From: JBKBII01 sp046299415
Lineage (GTDB): Bacteria > Pseudomonadota > Gammaproteobacteria > Ectothiorhodospirales > Ectothiorhodospiraceae
Length of the DNA stretch: 64,000 nucleotides
Assembly: GCA_046299415.1 (NCBI GenBank)
Contig: JBKBII010000003.1
Span: 124,001-188,000, forward strand
Reading direction: 5' to 3'
A model generated the notes under the pieces. The model was not told the origin of the DNA. It did no database searches and saw only the letters and a program-made list of their open reading frames with translations. Numbering within the stretch: the stretch's first letter is position 1; each line of letters starts with the position of its first letter. The position numbers were made by a program, and so were the translations under genes. Positions 61,187-64,000 of the stretch are shown here, one piece after another.

Positions 61187-62976
61187 TGCCGCCCTCCCAC
61201 GAGGCCCAAGCCTTGGGGCAGACGGGCAGCCAGTGTGTCATTCCTATTCACCCCTGCGGCGGGCGCATCGACGGGCTCGCCCAGAACGATCTTCATTCCC
61301 TCGCCGGGAAGCGCATCAGGCGTGACGCCGTACAACGCAAGCGCGCGCTCGACCACCGCGGCAAAGACCGGTGCCGCAACGACGCCCCCGTAGTACTCGC
61401 CAGCCCCGGGTTCATCGATCATGACGGCCATCACAAAGCGTGGCCGCGAGGCGGGCGCGAGGCCGATGAATACCGAGCGGTAGCGATCCTCGCTGTAGCC
61501 TCCGACACCGGCTTTGCGCGACGTCCCGGTCTTGCCCGCAACCCGATAACCGCGAATCGCCGCCTGACGCGCTGTCCCGTGAATGCTGATCGTGCGCTCC
61601 ATCATTTCGAGCACACGATCAGCCGTTTCGCCACCCATGGCCTGAACCGGCTCACGGGGATCGTCGGCGAGCTCGACCAACGTCAAGGGCAAGCGAACAC
61701 CGTGATTGGCGAACGGCAGATACGCCGCTGCAAGCTGTGCGAGAGAGGTCGACAGACCGTAGCCATAACTCATCGTGGCGTGCTCGACACGCCGCCAAGT
61801 GGTGAAGTCGCGCAACAACCCGGCCGCCTCACCCGGCAGGGGCAGGCCCGTGCGCTCACCGAGACCCACGCGCTGCAGCGCCGCCCAGTACTCGCCCGGG
61901 CTCATGGCAAAGGCGAGTTGCGTCGCGCCCACGTTCGATGATCGAGCGATCAGCGTCGCAAGATCGATCGATCCGTAATTACGGAAATCTCGAACCGTGA
62001 GCGTTCCGACCCGCATCGTTCCCGGCGACGTATGCAACACTGCATCAGGCCTCACGACACCCGCATCCAAAGCCGCGGCAACGGTCAGAGGCTTGATCAC
62101 CGAGCCCGGCTCAAACGCATCCGTTACCACCTGGTTACGCAATCGGCGCGGATCGAGGCTGGCGCGATCGTTGGGATTTCCAGTGGGCATGCTGACCATC
62201 GCCAACACTTCACCTGAGCGCGCATCAAGCAAGATCGCTGCACCACCCTTGGCCTTGTGGCGCTCGACCTGATTCTTGAGCTCTAGATGCGCGACATACT
62301 GCAAGCGCTGATCGATGGTCAGGCGCAACTCCCGGCCATGCTGAACGGAACGCAGTTGCGCTACATCGCGGGCATGCCGGCCATGACGGTCACGCACAAC
62401 GCGCTTGGCCCCGTCACTACCGGTCAGCCAACTATCGAATACCGCCTCGACACCCTCGATGCCGCGTTCATCGATGTTCGCGAGACCCACGATCTGAGCG
62501 GCCGACTCACCATGCGGATAGAAACGTCGGTACTCGCGTTGGGCATGCACACCAGCAATACGCAGCGCGAGGACACTCTCAGCAGCCTCGGGCGACAACT
62601 GCCGTTGCACCCAGACAAACTCCCGGCCAGCCCGACCGCGCAAAAAATGTTCCAGTTCGTCAGGATCACGCGACAGTGCTGTCGCCAGGCGCTGAACGCC
62701 ACCCGGCTGCGCGAGGACCGTCGTGGGATGAGCCCAAATGGAGTCCACCGGTGCCGACATCGCGAGAATTTCGCCGTTGCGATCGACGATTGGGCCGCGC
62801 ATCGCCACATCGGGCAAGGTTCTGACGTGTCGCGCATCGCCCTCACCCTGAAGAAAATCACGCTGCAGCACCTGTAAATCGATTGCACGCACGATCAGCA
62901 CCACGACGCAGACCGCCAGTCCCGCACCGATCACCGCAAGCCGCCAGCGCGGCAACTCCCGCTTCAGCGCGCCCAT
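61183..62976 (-). CDS. ftsI: Peptidoglycan transpeptidase FtsI (PBP3)
   Basis: FtsI cross-links septal peptidoglycan. The ATG at 62974-62976, with GGAGG seven bases upstream, gives 597 residues beginning MGALKRELPRWRLAVIGAGL. It has one N-terminal membrane segment, a pedestal domain with RGPIVDRNGEILAMS, and the transpeptidase motifs SVIK (active serine, in EPGSVIKPLTVAA), SSN in IARSSNVGATQLAF and KTGTSRKA. It overlaps ftsL by 13 bases. Confidence 0.96.
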   Translation of the reverse strand: MGALKRELPRWRLAVIGAGLAVCVVVLIVRAIDLQVLQRDFLQGEGDARHVRTLPDVAMRGPIVDRNGEILAMSAPVDSIWAHPTTVLAQPGGVQRLATALSRDPDELEHFLRGRAGREFVWVQRQLSPEAAESVLALRIAGVHAQREYRRFYPHGESAAQIVGLANIDERGIEGVEAVFDSWLTGSDGAKRVVRDRHGRHARDVAQLRSVQHGRELRLTIDQRLQYVAHLELKNQVERHKAKGGAAILLDARSGEVLAMVSMPTGNPNDRASLDPRRLRNQVVTDAFEPGSVIKPLTVAAALDAGVVRPDAVLHTSPGTMRVGTLTVRDFRNYGSIDLATLIARSSNVGATQLAFAMSPGEYWAALQRVGLGERTGLPLPGEAAGLLRDFTTWRRVEHATMSYGYGLSTSLAQLAAAYLPFANHGVRLPLTLVELADDPREPVQAMGGETADRVLEMMERTISIHGTARQAAIRGYRVAGKTGTSRKAGVGGYSEDRYRSVFIGLAPASRPRFVMAVMIDEPGAGEYYGGVVAAPVFAAVVERALALYGVTPDALPGEGMKIVLGEPVDAPAAGVNRNDTLAARLPQGLGLVGGRQ

Positions 62977-63248
62977 GCGGAACCCTCCACAAATATCGTG
63001 TCGGCCACCTCGGGGCGACGCATGCCAGCCTCTTCCAGCGCTTTGCGCTCGATCCGGGACGGGGCGGCCCACACTGCCAACTCCAGCTGCAGGCGAGTCC
63101 ACTCCACCTCGAGTTGAGTGCGGGCCTCAAGCCGGTTCTGCTGCTCGACCAACCACTGCCGTGACTCATGCTTGGCGGCCACCATCGACAACGCCGATGC
63201 GAATACGCCGGCGAGAAGCACACCAATCATGATGATGCGCACAATCAC
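62964..63248 (-). CDS. ftsL: Cell division protein FtsL
   Basis: FtsL is a small bitopic protein that complexes with FtsB and FtsQ. The GTG at 63246-63248 overlaps the rsmH stop (GTGA) and gives 94 residues. A membrane segment at about residues 5-24 (IIMIGVLLAGVFASALSMVA) is followed by a coiled-coil region (HESRQWLVEQQNRLEARTQL). Length, topology and position fit FtsL, although sequence conservation in this family is low. Confidence 0.9.
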   Translation of the reverse strand: MIVRIIMIGVLLAGVFASALSMVAAKHESRQWLVEQQNRLEARTQLEVEWTRLQLELAVWAAPSRIERKALEEAGMRRPEVADTIFVEGSAWAR

Positions 63249-64000
63249 GCGACACGCTCCGCAATGCGCAACGTGGCCGAACGCGACCGGGGATTGCGCA
63301 CCAATTCGGCAGCGCTGGCGCGCACCGCGCCCGTGATGGCACGCAAATCGTGACGCGGCGCCGGCAACCACGGCGCATTACGCGCGAGACGGCGAGCATC
63401 AGCAGCATTGGGGCCGCCGACATCGCCCCGCATCCGCTGCTTGACCCAGCGATCCTCGAGAGAATGAAAACTAATCACCGCCAACCGCCCCTGAGGTCGC
63501 AACACCCTCACCGCCGCCTCGATCCCCTCGCGCAATTCATCCAACTCACGATTCACCGCGATACGGATGGCCTGAAAAGACTTCGTCGCGGGATGACGAC
63601 CGGGTGTCCGACGGCGGACGACGCGAGCGATCAACGCTGCCAGCTGAGTCGTGCGATCAAACGGTTTCGTGGCCCGATCCTGGACAATTGCGCGGGCGAT
63701 CCGTCGCGCATCGCGCTCTTCGCCGTACTCAAACAGGACCTTCGCCAGCTCCTCTTCATCGACCTCGGCGAGCCACACAGAGGCCGGCACGCCCGAGCTC
63801 GGATCCATACGCATATCGAGTGGGCCATCGTGCTGGAAGCTGAAGCCACGATCAGCATCGTCGAGTTGCGGCGAGGACACACCCAAATCCATCAGAACTG
63901 CATCGACCATCGCGTCGCCGGCAGGCGTCGCCGAGCACAACCACTGGGTAACGCAGCGATCGAGGGAAGAAAACGCAGCCGCGCAAAAGGAAAAACGCGG
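63245..64000 (-). CDS. rsmH: 16S rRNA m4C1402 methyltransferase RsmH (5' end cut by window edge)
   Basis: RsmH (MraW) methylates N4 of C1402 in 16S rRNA. The reading frame continues to the right edge without a start that fits the family, so about 251 C-terminal residues are present and the SAM-binding N-terminus is missing. Visible segments are VLMDLGVSSPQLDDADRGFS, LDMRMDPSSG, KSFQAIRIAVNRELDELREG and LAVISFHSLEDRWVKQRM. It begins the dcw cluster together with a presumed mraZ beyond the edge. Confidence 0.95.
   Translation of the reverse strand, partial: PRFSFCAAAFSSLDRCVTQWLCSATPAGDAMVDAVLMDLGVSSPQLDDADRGFSFQHDGPLDMRMDPSSGVPASVWLAEVDEEELAKVLFEYGEERDARRIARAIVQDRATKPFDRTTQLAALIARVVRRRTPGRHPATKSFQAIRIAVNRELDELREGIEAAVRVLRPQGRLAVISFHSLEDRWVKQRMRGDVGGPNAADARRLARNAPWLPAPRHDLRAITGAVRASAAELVRNPRSRSATLRIAERVA

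Overview
The window is a moderately GC-rich piece of a proteobacterial chromosome, most likely Gammaproteobacteria. It holds core genes almost throughout, and I see no insertion sequence, prophage, CRISPR array or integrative element. The lineage call rests on the order tRNA-Tyr, tRNA-Gly, tRNA-Thr, tufB, tRNA-Trp, secE, nusG, rplKAJL, rpoBC; on ZapD behind pilD-coaE; on an LpxC-FtsZ-FtsA-FtsQ block with an FtsZ tail ending DIPSFLRRQAD; on a DciA-type protein beside secA; and on a meso-diaminopimelate-type MurE. The genus cannot be named from the sequence.

Region 1 (1-28760, all minus strand) is the transcription and translation block. Read in gene direction it runs tRNA-Tyr/Gly/Thr, tufB, tRNA-Trp, secE, nusG, rplK, rplA, rplJ, rplL, rpoB, rpoC, rpsL, rpsG, fusA, tufA, rpsJ and the S10 and spc operons, down to a secY cut by the left edge. 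Promoter-like sites are visible before tRNA-Tyr, tRNA-Trp, rpsL and, unusually, between rpsJ and rplC. Strong hairpins lie in the rplK leader, between rplA and rplJ, between rplL and rpoB, between rpoB and rpoC, and in the rplC leader. The two tuf genes are almost identical.

Region 2 (28761-35920, plus strand) carries type IV pilus assembly genes pilB, pilC and pilD with long spacers, followed by coaE (with an extra C-terminal segment) and zapD. Region 3 (36123-44132) has a Nudix/thiamine-phosphate-synthase-like fusion, argJ and secA on the minus strand, a divergent DciA-like gene, and lpxC.

Region 4 (44385-64000, minus strand) is the division and cell wall (dcw) cluster. In gene direction it runs rsmH (cut by the right edge), ftsL, ftsI, murE, murF, mraY, murD, ftsW, murG, murC, a fused murB-ddl, ftsQ, ftsA, ftsZ. 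Every junction from rsmH to ftsQ overlaps, and ftsA appears to start at a CTG codon behind a good ribosome binding site. Together these genes make the UDP-MurNAc-pentapeptide precursor, lipid I and lipid II, and the divisome. The features that stand out are the MurB-Ddl fusion, the extra segments in MurE, MurF, MurD, MurG and Ddl, and the relocated control region of the S10 operon.
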